A DNA stretch of 64,000 nt. It comes from an uncultured Bacteroidia bacterium (GTDB lineage: Bacteria; Bacteroidota; Bacteroidia; Bacteroidales; F082). The stretch covers positions 124,001 through 188,000 of the forward strand of contig CADADR010000008.1 in the NCBI GenBank assembly GCA_902786745.1, given 5' to 3'. The position numbers were made by a program, and so were the translations under genes. Below are positions 49,697 to 58,189 of this stretch, in pieces. Positions within the stretch are counted from its first letter, which is position 1; each line of letters opens with the position of its first letter. The notes beneath the pieces were generated by a model. The model ran no database searches and was not told where the DNA came from. It worked only from the letters and a program-made list of their open reading frames with translations.

Positions 49697-50650
49697 TTAT
49701 TTGTCAATCAGGCCGATACCCGTCTTGACGAGTTTACCGTTCGCCTTCAGTTCGGTGGCTATCTTGTCGAGCATGCCGTTGATGAACCTGCGGCTGTCGG
49801 GCGTGCTGTAGAACTTCGAGATCTCGATGTATTCGTTGATGGTCACCTTCACGGGGATGGAATGGAATTCGACGAACTCGGTCACCGCCATGTAGATAAG
49901 GATCTTATCCATCAAGGCCAAGCGATCGTAATCCCAATTGGAGATGTTGTCCTTGACCAGTTCCATATACTCATCGGCATGGAGGATGGTCTTCTCAAAC
50001 AGTTTGACCACAAACTCCTTGTCTTCGGCCTCGTCCTTGAACATCGGAGGAAGCACGCTATCGGCATTGAAGTCGGCAGGCAACTCGCTGATGTATTTCC
50101 AAAGCAGATATATGGCCAACTGATAGTCGCTGTTGAACGAAAGATCGCGGTCGGAATAATAGTCATAAAGCAAGCCGTTCTCCGCCATATAAGTGTCGAT
50201 GATTGTCACCAAGAAACGTTTGTCATCGCTGAAAGTATCTTTTCCATTGGTCATATACTCCTGATACTCCGGCGTTTCGGTCAGCTTGGTAAACATATTA
50301 CGGATAAAATCCTCACGGGAATCGGCCCAGTTGATCTTATATTGCTCCTCAAGTTTCATCAGATGCTTATTGTCATCCAAGGCCTTGAGGATCCTGTTGT
50401 TGACGAACTTCATGTTGGGGTTCAGGTCCTCTTCCGTTGGGAAATGCTTATGCTTGTTCTCCTCGATACGGCGTTCGGCAAACTGCTTCAACTCCACCCA
50501 GAAGGAAAGTTGGTAGACAAACAGCTTGTAGAGGTCATCGACCCCTTCAAGCAGCTGACGTTCGGCTTGAGGCAGGTTGGCACTTTCGGACTGATGATAG
50601 GCGTAGATAGATTGCAACGCCTTGACTCTCAAAAATCTTCTATTCAACAT
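49697..50650 (-). CDS. nusB: Transcription antitermination protein NusB, long Bacteroidota form
   Basis: The 317-residue protein starts at MLNRRFLRVKALQSIYAYHQ; the upstream 36 codons of the frame lie before the promoter box. The helical NusB RNA-binding fold is at the C-terminus (about 190-310; DNISNWDYDRLALMDKILIY and VKVTINEYIEISKFYSTPDS). The N-terminal 180 residues form an extra helical domain, usual in this phylum but absent in E. coli (139 residues). NusB with NusE supports rRNA antitermination. It is the first gene of the unit with porQ and recF and is divergent from the Dabb gene. Confidence 0.95.
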   Translation of the reverse strand: MLNRRFLRVKALQSIYAYHQSESANLPQAERQLLEGVDDLYKLFVYQLSFWVELKQFAERRIEENKHKHFPTEEDLNPNMKFVNNRILKALDDNKHLMKLEEQYKINWADSREDFIRNMFTKLTETPEYQEYMTNGKDTFSDDKRFLVTIIDTYMAENGLLYDYYSDRDLSFNSDYQLAIYLLWKYISELPADFNADSVLPPMFKDEAEDKEFVVKLFEKTILHADEYMELVKDNISNWDYDRLALMDKILIYMAVTEFVEFHSIPVKVTINEYIEISKFYSTPDSRRFINGMLDKIATELKANGKLVKTGIGLIDK

Positions 50651-50680
50651 AGCGATTGGTCTATATGAAAAAACAATTTG

Positions 50681-50688
50681 CAAAGATA
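50681..50688 (-). promoter_or_regulatory. -7 promoter box of nusB
   Basis: The minus strand reads TATCTTTG, 31 bases before the nusB ATG. Confidence 0.65.
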
Positions 50689-50723
50689 AAACAAAATCCT
50701 GTGAAAATACAACAAAAATGGAG

Positions 50724-50731
50724 TATTTTTG
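50724..50731 (+). promoter_or_regulatory. -7 promoter box of the Dabb gene
   Basis: TATTTTTG, 21 bases before the ATG. Confidence 0.65.
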
Positions 50732-50751
50732 CGGCATCAACGACAATCGCC

Positions 50752-51069
50752 ATGACAAAAGTTTTGAAACACATCGTAATGTGGAAATTCCTTGACGAGG
50801 CCGAAGGACGCACTCGCCAAGAAAACGCGCAATGGATGAAGGAACACTTGGAAGCCTTGGTAGGACAGATTCCCGAGCTGCTCAGCGCCGAGGTGGGCAT
50901 CAACTGCAAGGACTCGGCGGCAGCCTACGACGCCGTGCTGACGGCCACATTCCATTCCTTTGAGGCAATGGAACGTTACAAGAACCATCCGCTGCACCAA
51001 CATATAAGCCAGTACTGCAAAAAAGTCAGGAAAGACCGGGTCGCGTGCGACTATTTCATTGAATCATAA
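50752..51069 (+). CDS. Dabb-domain (stress-responsive A/B barrel) protein
   Basis: The 105-residue protein starts at MTKVLKHIVMWKFLDEAEGR, after the promoter box. It has the dimeric alpha/beta-barrel pattern: KHIVMWKF at the N-terminus, a helix with LVGQIPELLSAEVGIN, YDAVLTATFHSFEAMERYKNHP, and a terminal VACDYFIES. The family has no single reaction; members occur in stress responses and small-molecule catalysis. It is monocistronic and next to the rubrerythrin/ferritin pair, which may fit a stress role, but that is weak evidence. Confidence 0.9.
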   Translation: MTKVLKHIVMWKFLDEAEGRTRQENAQWMKEHLEALVGQIPELLSAEVGINCKDSAAAYDAVLTATFHSFEAMERYKNHPLHQHISQYCKKVRKDRVACDYFIES

Positions 51070-51129
51070 GGCATAAAGCGTTTTCAATAGATTTTTTTCA
51101 ATAAGTCGCACCATATGTAATAAAAACCC

Positions 51130-51137
51130 TATCTTTG
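51130..51137 (+). promoter_or_regulatory. -7 promoter box of the rubrerythrin-ferritin unit
   Basis: TATCTTTG with about 50 bases of leader before the rubrerythrin ATG. I see no clear PerR or OxyR operator in the 51070-51190 gap. Confidence 0.65.
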
Positions 51138-51190
51138 CGTTTCTATCCGTCAAGAACAACTAACTCAATATCATTAAATACAGAACATCT

Positions 51191-51739
51191 ATGAAGAAAA
51201 AATTCATCTGCCCCATCTGTGGGTATGTACACGAAGGTGAGGAAGCCCCTGAGCGCTGCCCTCAATGCAAGCAAATCGTTGAATGGAAAGTCGTCGACGA
51301 AAGCGCTGCCTTGAATTTCGTCACCGAACACGTCGTCGGTATCGCCAAAGGCACTGGTGAGGACATGATCAAAGACCTCAACGCACACTTCATGGGCGAA
51401 GCCACAGAAGTCGGCATGTATCTGGCCATGAGCCGTCAAGCCGACCGTGAAGGCTATCCCGAAATCGCCGAGGCTTTCAAACGCTATGCCTTCGAAGAGG
51501 CCGAACACTGCGCCAAGTTTGCCGAACTGCTGGGCGATGTGGTGTGGGACACCAAGACCAACCTCTACAAGCGCATGATCGCCGAATGCGGCGCCTGCGA
51601 AGACAAGATGCGCATCGCCCGCGTGGCCAAGGAGCGCAACCTTGACGCCATCCACGACACCGTCCACGAGATGGCAAAAGACGAAGCCCGCCACGGCAAA
51701 GGCTTTGAAGGTCTTTACAAACGTTATTTTGAAAAATAA
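51191..51739 (+). CDS. Reverse rubrerythrin (rubredoxin domain at the N-terminus)
   Basis: This non-haem iron peroxidase reduces H2O2 in anaerobes. Domain order is inverted relative to classical rubrerythrin: the rubredoxin Fe(SCys)4 site comes first, C7 and C10 in CPICG and C23 and C26 in CPQCK, followed by the diiron four-helix bundle with EXXH pairs (E103/H106 in EEAEHC; E165/H168 in DEARH) and E70. The length of 182 is normal for this type. It is 20 bases upstream of the ferritin gene and shares its promoter, a sensible peroxide- and iron-defence pair because diiron peroxidase and ferritin together limit Fenton chemistry. Confidence 0.95.
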   Translation: MKKKFICPICGYVHEGEEAPERCPQCKQIVEWKVVDESAALNFVTEHVVGIAKGTGEDMIKDLNAHFMGEATEVGMYLAMSRQADREGYPEIAEAFKRYAFEEAEHCAKFAELLGDVVWDTKTNLYKRMIAECGACEDKMRIARVAKERNLDAIHDTVHEMAKDEARHGKGFEGLYKRYFEK

Positions 51740-51759
51740 CCCTTTAATTTGATATTACC

Positions 51760-52272
51760 ATGATTAGCAAGAAATTAGCAAAGGCCATCAACGACCAGAT
51801 CAATGCTGAGATGTGGTCGGCCTATCTCTATCTGAGCATGTCGCAAGACATCTATGCCAAAGGTTTCCATGGCATCGCCCATTGGTACAAAGTGCAGTTC
51901 CTCGAGGAACAAGCCCACGCCGCCATCATGATCAACTACCTGCACGCACAGGATGAGAAAGTCGTCCTGGCCCCTATCGCCAAGGTGCAGACCAGCTGGA
52001 AGAGCGTCCTGGCCACCTTCGAAGACACCCTCGCCCACGAGAAGAAAGTGACCGCCATGATCAACAACCTGTGCGACATCGCCGACGAAGACAAGGACCG
52101 CGCTGCCGCCAACTTCCTCGCCTGGTTCATCGACGAGCAGGTGGAAGAGGAAGAGAACGCCCGCGACCTCGTGCGTCAAGCCAAGATGATCGGCGACCAT
52201 ATCGGTGGCATGATTATGCTCGACAAGGAGCTCGGCGCCCGTGAATACCACACGCCCAGCCCGCTGAAATAA
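51760..52272 (+). CDS. ftnA: Non-haem ferritin
   Basis: This is a 24-subunit iron-storage cage with ferroxidase activity. It has 170 residues in a four-helix bundle. All bacterial FtnA ferroxidase ligands are in register: E17, E50, H53, E94, Q127, and E130 in DEQVEEE. There is no haem-binding methionine of bacterioferritin. It lies downstream of reverse rubrerythrin and ends at a strong terminator. Codon use is strongly biased, consistent with high expression. Confidence 0.97.
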   Translation: MISKKLAKAINDQINAEMWSAYLYLSMSQDIYAKGFHGIAHWYKVQFLEEQAHAAIMINYLHAQDEKVVLAPIAKVQTSWKSVLATFEDTLAHEKKVTAMINNLCDIADEDKDRAAANFLAWFIDEQVEEEENARDLVRQAKMIGDHIGGMIMLDKELGAREYHTPSPLK

Positions 52273-52298
52273 TACTCAGCAAACCTTTAACAATCAAA

Positions 52299-52328
52299 AA
52301 GCTCCGTTCCCTTTTGAAAACGGAGCTT
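52299..52328. terminator. Terminator after ftnA, also serving the convergent gene
   Basis: AAGCTCCGTT and AACGGAGCTT form a perfect 10-bp stem, with A residues before and TTTTGTTTT after. It separates ftnA from a convergent minus-strand gene. Confidence 0.9.
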
Positions 52329-52349
52329 TTGTTTTACTGTAGACTGAAA

Positions 52350-52847
52350 TCAAAAACTCAACGTTAGGCCGACGCCACCTGGCACCAGACCAAAATCGAG
52401 CTCGACGGGCGAGCCATACGAAGTCACGCCCAAGTGTTCGTTATAAATCGTCGCTCCTTTTACCATCCTTCGATCTGCCAAGTAAGTAAACAGGAAACCG
52501 ACACCTATTGAAGCGGCTCCACCAATCAGCACAGGAGCATTAATACCTTTACCCTTAATCAAGTCCGCAATTTCCCAGCCCAATGCAAAGCCACCTGCAA
52601 AGCTGAAGAAATAACTGGCGCCTGTGTCAAAGCTTGCCCAACGCAACTGGCGAAGTGCCTCTTTATCACTGCCCACGGAAGCTTTCATCTGGCTGACCGA
52701 ATTGATGAACGTTCCATTTTGATGATAAAACTTATGACCTATCCCCGCCGCCTTTTCGATTCCAATGGCGTATTGTTCAGACTGAGCATACGAACATGAA
52801 AGGCCAACAACGAATAAGACAACTAATGAAATGAATAGTTTTTTCAT
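52350..52847 (-). CDS. Small exported membrane-associated protein of unknown function
   Basis: The 165-residue protein has a signal peptide ending in SYAQ (MKKLFISLVVLFVVGLSCSYAQ; the Cys18 context is not a good lipobox). Two glycine-rich hydrophobic stretches follow (YFFSFAGGFALGWEIADLI and VLIGGAASIGVGFLFTYLA), and the end is LVPGGVGLTLSF, a possible outer-membrane-type terminal strand. I recognise no family. The segment looks AT-richer than its neighbours. It converges on the ferritin gene. Confidence 0.78.
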   Translation of the reverse strand: MKKLFISLVVLFVVGLSCSYAQSEQYAIGIEKAAGIGHKFYHQNGTFINSVSQMKASVGSDKEALRQLRWASFDTGASYFFSFAGGFALGWEIADLIKGKGINAPVLIGGAASIGVGFLFTYLADRRMVKGATIYNEHLGVTSYGSPVELDFGLVPGGVGLTLSF

Positions 52848-52890
52848 ATGATTGTATTTTAGTTAAGATTCCATAAAAACTCAAAATAGC

Positions 52891-53922
52891 TCAAAGTTCT
52901 CCTGCCTGCTTCTTGGCCCAAAACTCCTTGAAGTCAGCGTAGTTCTTCTGGAGCAGTTCGGGGGTGTTCAATCCATAAGGACATTTGGAGCGGCAAGCGT
53001 TGCAGTGTTTGCATTTCTCGATGAGTTTCATCTTCTCGGCCCATTCCTCAGTGAGGTAGACACTATAAGGAGCACGCTTCAGGAAGAGACTCATGCGAGC
53101 GCAGTCGTTGATCTGGATGCCCACAGGGCAAGGCATGCAATAGCCACAACCACGGCAGAAATTGCCCGACAATTCGGCACGTTCCTTCTCAATCTTACGC
53201 CATGAGGCCGAAGAAAGCTCGGGCTCATGGTCTTGATACGAAAGGAACTCATCCAACTCGCTCTCGCGCTGTATACCCCAGATAGGCAAAGCATGGTCGA
53301 ACTGGTTGAGGAAGGCGTAAGCCAAAGCCGAATCGGTGATAAGTCCGCCCGCCATCGCCTTCATGCAGATGAAACCCATGTTGTGCTTGAAGCAGGCATC
53401 CACAATCTTTTGGTCCTCCTCCGACGAGAGATAGGAGAACGGATACTGCAACGTATCGTAGCAGTCGCGCTCGATGGCCTCCATAGCCACGTTCTGTCGG
53501 TGGTTGCTGATGCCGATGAAACGCACCTTGCCTTGACGTTTGGCCACCTTCATGGCATCATACAAGCCTTGCTTGTCGCCGGGGCGCGGACAATAGTCAG
53601 GGTTGTGGAACTGATACAAATCGAGGTAATCGGTCTTCAGGTTCTTCAACGTGGTGTGCAGATCCTTCCAAAAATCCTCAAGGGTGGTGGCGGCAGTCTT
53701 CGAGGCTATCAGCACCTTGCTACGACGGTCGCCAAAGGCAGCGCCAATCTTCTCCTCGCTATCGGTATAGAAACGAGCCGTGTCATAAAAATTGATGCCG
53801 TTGTCATAGGCTTTATGCAGCAGGTAAACGGCTTCTTTCTCGCTGATCCTTTGGATGGGAAGCGCGCCAAAACCGTTCTTGTTCACCTTCAGGTTGGTCT
53901 TGCCTAATGTGATGGTTTTCAT
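52891..53922 (-). CDS. Aldo/keto reductase with C-terminal double Fe-S (ferredoxin-like) domain
   Basis: The 343-residue cytosolic enzyme starts at MKTITLGKTNLKVNK, downstream of the promoter box; the 16 extra upstream codons are not used. The AKR barrel has the tetrad D47 and Y52 (NFYDTARFY), K75 (ASKTA) and H106 (YQFHN). The C-terminal part carries two cysteine clusters, C256/C259/C262/C265 (CRGCGYCMPC) and C304/C307/C310/C314 (CKHCNACRSKC), so it can pass electrons through 4Fe-4S centres. This architecture is common in strict anaerobes; the substrate is unknown. Divergent from aroQ. Confidence 0.93.
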   Translation of the reverse strand: MKTITLGKTNLKVNKNGFGALPIQRISEKEAVYLLHKAYDNGINFYDTARFYTDSEEKIGAAFGDRRSKVLIASKTAATTLEDFWKDLHTTLKNLKTDYLDLYQFHNPDYCPRPGDKQGLYDAMKVAKRQGKVRFIGISNHRQNVAMEAIERDCYDTLQYPFSYLSSEEDQKIVDACFKHNMGFICMKAMAGGLITDSALAYAFLNQFDHALPIWGIQRESELDEFLSYQDHEPELSSASWRKIEKERAELSGNFCRGCGYCMPCPVGIQINDCARMSLFLKRAPYSVYLTEEWAEKMKLIEKCKHCNACRSKCPYGLNTPELLQKNYADFKEFWAKKQAGEL

Positions 53923-53939
53923 GGCTGACGAATTTTGCA

Positions 53940-53947
53940 CAAAAATA
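53940..53947 (-). promoter_or_regulatory. -7 promoter box of the aldo/keto reductase gene
   Basis: TATTTTTG on the minus strand, 18 bases before the chosen ATG. Confidence 0.65.
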
Positions 53948-54009
53948 GGAAAAATATTGATATACACCAAATTTTAAGCCTTCTTTTTCGCACAAGTCCT
54001 TAAAAAACC

Positions 54010-54017
54010 TATTTTTG
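54010..54017 (+). promoter_or_regulatory. -7 promoter box of aroQ
   Basis: TATTTTTG, 16 bases before the aroQ ATG, which leaves almost no leader. Confidence 0.65.
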
Positions 54018-54032
54018 CAAAAACAAAACACA

Positions 54033-54473
54033 ATGAAAATTCTCATCCTCAACGGACCCAATCTGAACCTTTTGGGCAAGCGCGAACCCGAAATTTACGG
54101 ACGTCTCTCCTTCGACGACTACCTGCCACAGCTTCGCGAGCGTTTCCCACAGCACGAAATCCATTATTGCCAATCCAACCACGAGGGCGTTTTGATCGAC
54201 CAGCTGCAAGCCGCCGACGGACAATACGACGCCGTGGTGATGAACCCCGGCGGCTATGCCCACACTTCCATCGCCCTTGCCGACTGCATCCGTGCCATCG
54301 GCATCCCCGTGGTGGAGGTTCATATCTCCGACATTTCGAAACGCGAGCCTTATCGCAGGCATTCCTTCACTGCCGAGGCCTGCGTGAAGTGCATTACGGG
54401 ATTGGGAATGGAAGGATATGACAAGGCTATCCTCGCTTTGGAGGAACTCCTAGGGCGCAACCCTACGAAGTGA
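54033..54473 (+). CDS. aroQ: 3-Dehydroquinate dehydratase, type II
   Basis: This shikimate-pathway enzyme converts 3-dehydroquinate to 3-dehydroshikimate. The 146-residue protein starts at MKILILNGPNLNLLG; six extra upstream codons lie at the promoter. The type II flavodoxin-like fold is marked by NGPNLNLLGKREPEIYG with catalytic Y22, SNHEG, NPGGYAHTS (N71, H77), and EVHISDISKREPYR (H97). Its 3' end overlaps the end of a convergent glycosyltransferase gene by 11 bases. Confidence 0.97.
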   Translation: MKILILNGPNLNLLGKREPEIYGRLSFDDYLPQLRERFPQHEIHYCQSNHEGVLIDQLQAADGQYDAVVMNPGGYAHTSIALADCIRAIGIPVVEVHISDISKREPYRRHSFTAEACVKCITGLGMEGYDKAILALEELLGRNPTK

Positions 54474-55485
54474 AATCGCTTTGCTTTAGTTCGCTGAACT
54501 TTTTCTTGCCTTTCAGAATATGGTCGAAGACGATGTTGCGCTGATAGATGCAACTGACCGGCTTTTGTTCCCCTGCCTTGCGTTTCTCGCGCAAATCTTT
54601 CAGACGTTTGTAGAAGTCCCAATGTGCCTTGAAGACCATCCTAAAGTCCTTGGGGCAGCCCTCGAAGAGGAACTTGAACGCCGCCACCCAGTCGAGGAGG
54701 ATGCGGTAGAGAATGGTGCGCCTCACACGTCGTTTGGGCAGGTTCTTCACCAGCAGCGACAGGTTGTTGCGGAAGTTCAGGTAGGTCTTACGTGGTGAGT
54801 TCTTCGGCAAAGTGCCGCCGCCGATATGGTAGACCTTCGACTGCGGGCAGCAGTACACCTTGTAACTGGCATTCTTCAACCTCCAGCATAGGTCTATCTC
54901 CTCCATGTGGGCAAAGAAGCTGTCGTCGAGGCCTCCCACCTGATGGTACAGCTCGGCGCGAACGAACATGCAGGCGCCCGTGGCCCAAAACACTTCCATT
55001 GGCTCGTCATACTGGTGTTCGTCGGTCTCCAGGTTTTGGAACAAACGCCCACGGCAGAAGGGATAGCCATATTTGTCGATGAAGCCACCGCTGGCACCGG
55101 CATATTCAAATTTCTCCCTATGATCGTACGACAAGATCTTCGGCTGACAGGCGGCTATTTGCGGATCGGCGTCCATCATTTCGATGACGGGCTCTATCCA
55201 ATGCGGTGCCACTTCGATATCCGAGTTGAGCAGCACATAATACTCCGCCTCAATCTGCCGCAAAGCTAAATTATAGCCCGTGGCAAAGCCCCCGTTGCTA
55301 CCATTCTCAATCAAACGGATGCAAGGGTAATTCGCCTTCAAGAAAGCCACCGAGTCGTCGGTCGAGGCATTGTCGGCCACGACGATTTCGGTCCATGTCG
55401 GATCGCAGTTGGCGATGACATTGGGCAGGAATTGTTCGAGGAACCTCTTCCCGTTATAATTCAATATGACGACGGCTACTTTCAT
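54463..55485 (-). CDS. Glycosyltransferase family 2 (rhamnosyltransferase-like)
   Basis: The 340-residue GT-A enzyme starts at MKVAVVILNYNGKRFLEQFL. The ATG lies in an ATGA overlap with the acyltransferase gene; a longer frame adds 16 codons inside it. Motifs: VVADNASTDDSVAFL, the metal-binding LLNSDIEV, WATGACMFVR, and the acceptor-side FFAHMEEIDLCWRL. The C-terminal part is basic with a hydrophobic stretch that may associate with the membrane. Co-transcription with an LpxL-type acyltransferase suggests work on lipid A, LPS core or another envelope glycan. Donor and acceptor are unknown. Confidence 0.92.
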   Translation of the reverse strand: MKVAVVILNYNGKRFLEQFLPNVIANCDPTWTEIVVADNASTDDSVAFLKANYPCIRLIENGSNGGFATGYNLALRQIEAEYYVLLNSDIEVAPHWIEPVIEMMDADPQIAACQPKILSYDHREKFEYAGASGGFIDKYGYPFCRGRLFQNLETDEHQYDEPMEVFWATGACMFVRAELYHQVGGLDDSFFAHMEEIDLCWRLKNASYKVYCCPQSKVYHIGGGTLPKNSPRKTYLNFRNNLSLLVKNLPKRRVRRTILYRILLDWVAAFKFLFEGCPKDFRMVFKAHWDFYKRLKDLREKRKAGEQKPVSCIYQRNIVFDHILKGKKKFSELKQSDFTS

Positions 55486-56369
55486 GCCACTTCTTTCAGG
55501 TTTCTTTGGTGTTTCCAACGGCGGTGCGACCACAGCCAGTTGTCGGGATTCTCTTGTATGAAACGCTCAACACAGCGCACATATTGTTCCATAATCTGGC
55601 CGTCGGCCATCGTCTTAGGGGCATCCGTGATCAGCTCATAGGTCACCTCATAAAGACCCCTGCCCCGCCGTTTCATAGCTACGAAGACCACGGCATAGTC
55701 CAGTTTCTTCGCCATGCGTTCCATGCCCGTAAACCAGCAGGTGTCCTGATGCAGGAACTCCGTCCAATAGTCGGACTCGACGCCGCGTGGCGACTGGTCG
55801 GCTATCATCAGCACGGCATTCCACCTATCACGGTGTTGCACCAGATGCTTAAAGACATCATTGGCCTCCACAGGCTCTGCAGAGATGCCTTTCATGCGCA
55901 TATAGAGCATCAGCGCATCGAAGACAGGATTCGACACCTTCTTATACACCGCCACATTATGGTGGGCTGCAAACGAAGGGATCTGCTTCCCATACCACTC
56001 CCAGTTGCCCGAATGGGGAATGGCATAGAAGATGCTCTTCCTCTGTTCGAAAAGCCGCTCCAGCACCTCCGGATTGGTGTAGGTGATACGTTTGCCATAG
56101 CTCTCAGGGCCGATACGCATCATCTTAGGCGCCTCCACAAACAAGTCGCACAGGTTATGGTAGAATTGCCGTTCTATGGCCTTGATGGCCTTGTCGCTCT
56201 TCTCGGGGAAGGAGCGCAACAGGTTCTCTCTCGTCACTTGACGACGATAGCGGAACACGTGATATGCCAAGAAATAGCAGACATCCGACTTCAGGTAGAG
56301 TAGCCAATAGGGCTGCACCGACATGAAGTTGGCCCATAATTTCACGATGGCATATCCTAGTTTTTTCAT
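55482..56369 (-). CDS. LpxL/HtrB-family lipid A acyltransferase
   Basis: The 295-residue inner-membrane enzyme adds a secondary acyl chain to lipid A or transfers an acyl group to a related lipid. An N-terminal hydrophobic helix (about 8-38) precedes the HX4E active site, H119 and E124 in PHSGNWEW. FYAIPH before it and the ADQSPRG motif (about 191-197), with a further downstream AMKRRGRGLYEV, are family features. It is the second of three overlapping minus-strand genes (GWxTD protein, this, GT2), separated from the first by two bases. Confidence 0.93.
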   Translation of the reverse strand: MKKLGYAIVKLWANFMSVQPYWLLYLKSDVCYFLAYHVFRYRRQVTRENLLRSFPEKSDKAIKAIERQFYHNLCDLFVEAPKMMRIGPESYGKRITYTNPEVLERLFEQRKSIFYAIPHSGNWEWYGKQIPSFAAHHNVAVYKKVSNPVFDALMLYMRMKGISAEPVEANDVFKHLVQHRDRWNAVLMIADQSPRGVESDYWTEFLHQDTCWFTGMERMAKKLDYAVVFVAMKRRGRGLYEVTYELITDAPKTMADGQIMEQYVRCVERFIQENPDNWLWSHRRWKHQRNLKEVA

Positions 56370-56371
56370 GC

Positions 56372-57847
56372 TTATCTCGGGTCGTTGTAAAGGTCGCCGG
56401 CATGCGAGCCCCAGCCCTTCTCGTATTCGGTCTGGTCGACACCTTGGTCATAGCCTTGACCATAGATACGCGAATAGACCTCAAGCTGCCAGCGCGGGTT
56501 GTTCACCTCACCGATAACATCGGAATGGATGAGCTGGAAGTTGTTGGCAGAGGCATCTTTTGCCATAAACACAAAGCGTTTGTTGCGTTGGTTTCCGATG
56601 GTATAGTAATGCCAAATCTCATAAGGATAGGCACCGGGTTCGCTCGGGCTCTCAACGATCTTGTCGGGCTGGCCATATTTCAGGAACACATAGCCACGGT
56701 CGGTACGGTAGCCCGGGAATGTAGTGGTCTTAAACGACATGTTGACGCGTTTGACAGCAGCCAGATAGTCGTCGAAAGCCAACTTGGGGTTCATCGGGGA
56801 GCGTGCGCTCCAGAAGTTGAACAGGAACTGCTGCATGGTCAGCGCATCGTCGGTCTTCAGCAGGTTGACGGAATAGTCGCGTTCCATCTCCGTGCAGAGG
56901 GGCTCGATATAACGCAGGTATTTGCGCAGGGTGTCGATATCGTCGATGTCGCTGACGAATGTGTTGGCCACATTGATGCCCGCCAAGTCGCCCATGTCGT
57001 AGGTCACCTCGGGGTTGCTCCGTTGGAAGAAACAGCTGTTGGAACAAATGAGATTGTTGCTACGGTCGCGCATCTCCACAACGAGATAGTAATTGCCTGA
57101 GGGCAGGTCCTTGATGTCGATGGTATTGAGAAGGATGTCCACCTTCTTCACATCATAACGTTGCGAGAAGTAGTAGTTCTTCATCTTCGTCGACGACTCC
57201 ACCGTCTCGATGAAATAATTGACGAGGAACTGACCGTCTTCATGCACCTTGTCGCTGTTGTAAAGCTCAGCGTAAAACCTCAGCTTATCCTCGTTGGCGC
57301 CATAGAAGGGATACACCCTGGGAAGGAAGTCGAAGCCGCTCTTCGTGCATGCCGAAGGCGTCTCGGCCTTGGTGAACGAGTCGAACAGCAGAATGTCGGA
57401 CACAGCGGGAGTGCCTTCGGGGTAGTCGAGATTCACCGTGATGGTCTCGGAAGGCAGGGCCACGCCGCTGTTCATGTCGGTGATGCTGATCTCCATCTCG
57501 TATTCGCCGTTGTCCAACGAAAAGCGTTGTTGGTCGATGAAGGCGCCCGAGAGGTTGGCGGTATCTGTTACCACGGGGCTGTCGAGGGCCACCTTGGAAA
57601 ACGTAGCCTCCTCCCCTTTGCGGAACACCGTAGTGATTTCGACCGTTGCCTTGAACTGGCCTGGCTCAAACTCTTTATAAACCGCCGACCGGCAGTCGAA
57701 GGCGATGGCGTTCTCCACATAGGAAGTCATGCCTGGCACGGAATAAGTCGTAGTAGAAAGATAGGGTTTCAGCTTCTTCGCTTTCACCTGGGCTTGGCCT
57801 GCAAGAGCGACCAGCAGAAGCATCATAATGGCTATTGTTCTCTTCAT
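56372..57847 (-). CDS. GWxTD-domain exported protein
   Basis: The 491-residue protein starts at MKRTIAIMMLLLVALAGQAQ; two earlier in-frame ATGs lie at or before the promoter box. The N-terminal region is beta-rich (KPYLSTTTYSVPGMTSYVEN) and the GWxTD domain is in the C-terminal third: FPGYRTDRGYVFLKYGQPD, with Tyr replacing the name-giving Trp, followed by EIWHYY and the ending NNPRWQLEVYSR. The family occurs in Bacteroidota and relatives; no activity is known to me. It leads an operon with an LpxL-type acyltransferase and a GT2, hinting at an envelope role. Confidence 0.9.
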   Translation of the reverse strand: MKRTIAIMMLLLVALAGQAQVKAKKLKPYLSTTTYSVPGMTSYVENAIAFDCRSAVYKEFEPGQFKATVEITTVFRKGEEATFSKVALDSPVVTDTANLSGAFIDQQRFSLDNGEYEMEISITDMNSGVALPSETITVNLDYPEGTPAVSDILLFDSFTKAETPSACTKSGFDFLPRVYPFYGANEDKLRFYAELYNSDKVHEDGQFLVNYFIETVESSTKMKNYYFSQRYDVKKVDILLNTIDIKDLPSGNYYLVVEMRDRSNNLICSNSCFFQRSNPEVTYDMGDLAGINVANTFVSDIDDIDTLRKYLRYIEPLCTEMERDYSVNLLKTDDALTMQQFLFNFWSARSPMNPKLAFDDYLAAVKRVNMSFKTTTFPGYRTDRGYVFLKYGQPDKIVESPSEPGAYPYEIWHYYTIGNQRNKRFVFMAKDASANNFQLIHSDVIGEVNNPRWQLEVYSRIYGQGYDQGVDQTEYEKGWGSHAGDLYNDPR

Positions 57848-57875
57848 TTCTTTAAAGGTATTATATTTCATTTTG

Positions 57876-57883
57876 CAAAAATA
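57876..57883 (-). promoter_or_regulatory. -7 promoter box of the GWxTD operon
   Basis: TATTTTTG on the minus strand. The in-frame ATG at 57871 is only 4 bases past it, and so probably lies ahead of the transcription start. Confidence 0.65.
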
Positions 57884-57945
57884 GGCTTTTTCGGCGAAAT
57901 TCAGTTTTTTTTGGAGGAAATTTCTCAACCTATCGAAAAATGTTG

Positions 57946-57953
57946 TACTTTTG
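57946..57953 (+). promoter_or_regulatory. -7 promoter box of the tRNA-Ser pair
   Basis: TACTTTTG ends 4 bases before the first tRNA, so transcription would start at or very near the mature 5' end. Confidence 0.65.
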
Positions 57954-57957
57954 CAGC

Positions 57958-58042
57958 GGAGATATGGCTGAGTGGTCGATAGCGGCGGTCTTGAAAACCG
58001 TTAAGCCGAAAGGCTTCGGGGGTTCGAATCCCTCTGTCTCCG
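57958..58042 (+). tRNA. tRNA-Ser (anticodon TGA)
   Basis: The acceptor GGAGA pairs with TCTCC. The anticodon loop CTTGAAA carries TGA at 57992-57994, the long variable arm (GCCGAAAGGC) is typical of tRNA-Ser, and the T arm is GGGTTCGAATCCC. The 3' CCA is not encoded (GCAA follows). It reads UCA and probably other UCN codons. Confidence 0.96.
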
Positions 58043-58096
58043 CAAGGGCGGCAGTTTGTCGCCTTTATGATGAAAGACCCTGCCTAAGTGCAGTAA

Positions 58097-58182
58097 GGAG
58101 AGATGCCGGAGTGGTCGATCGGGGCGGTCTCGAAAACCGTTGAACGCTTTGCGTTCCAAGGGTTCGAATCCCTTTCTCTCCG
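58097..58182 (+). tRNA. tRNA-Ser (anticodon CGA)
   Basis: The acceptor GGAGAGA pairs with TCTCTCC. The anticodon loop CTCGAAA gives CGA at 58131-58133. The variable arm (GAACGCTTTGCGTTC) is long, and the T arm is GGGTTCGAATCCC. CCA is not encoded. It shares the D and anticodon arms with the tRNA 54 bases upstream, so it is a tandem pair transcribed together, ending at a terminator. Confidence 0.96.
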
Positions 58183-58189
58183 CAAAAGA

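Noticed and set aside
51070..51190. Possible riboswitch or PerR-type operator before rubrerythrin
   Set aside because: The gap shows only an AT-rich sequence and a TATCTTTG box; no palindromic operator or conserved structure was visible.
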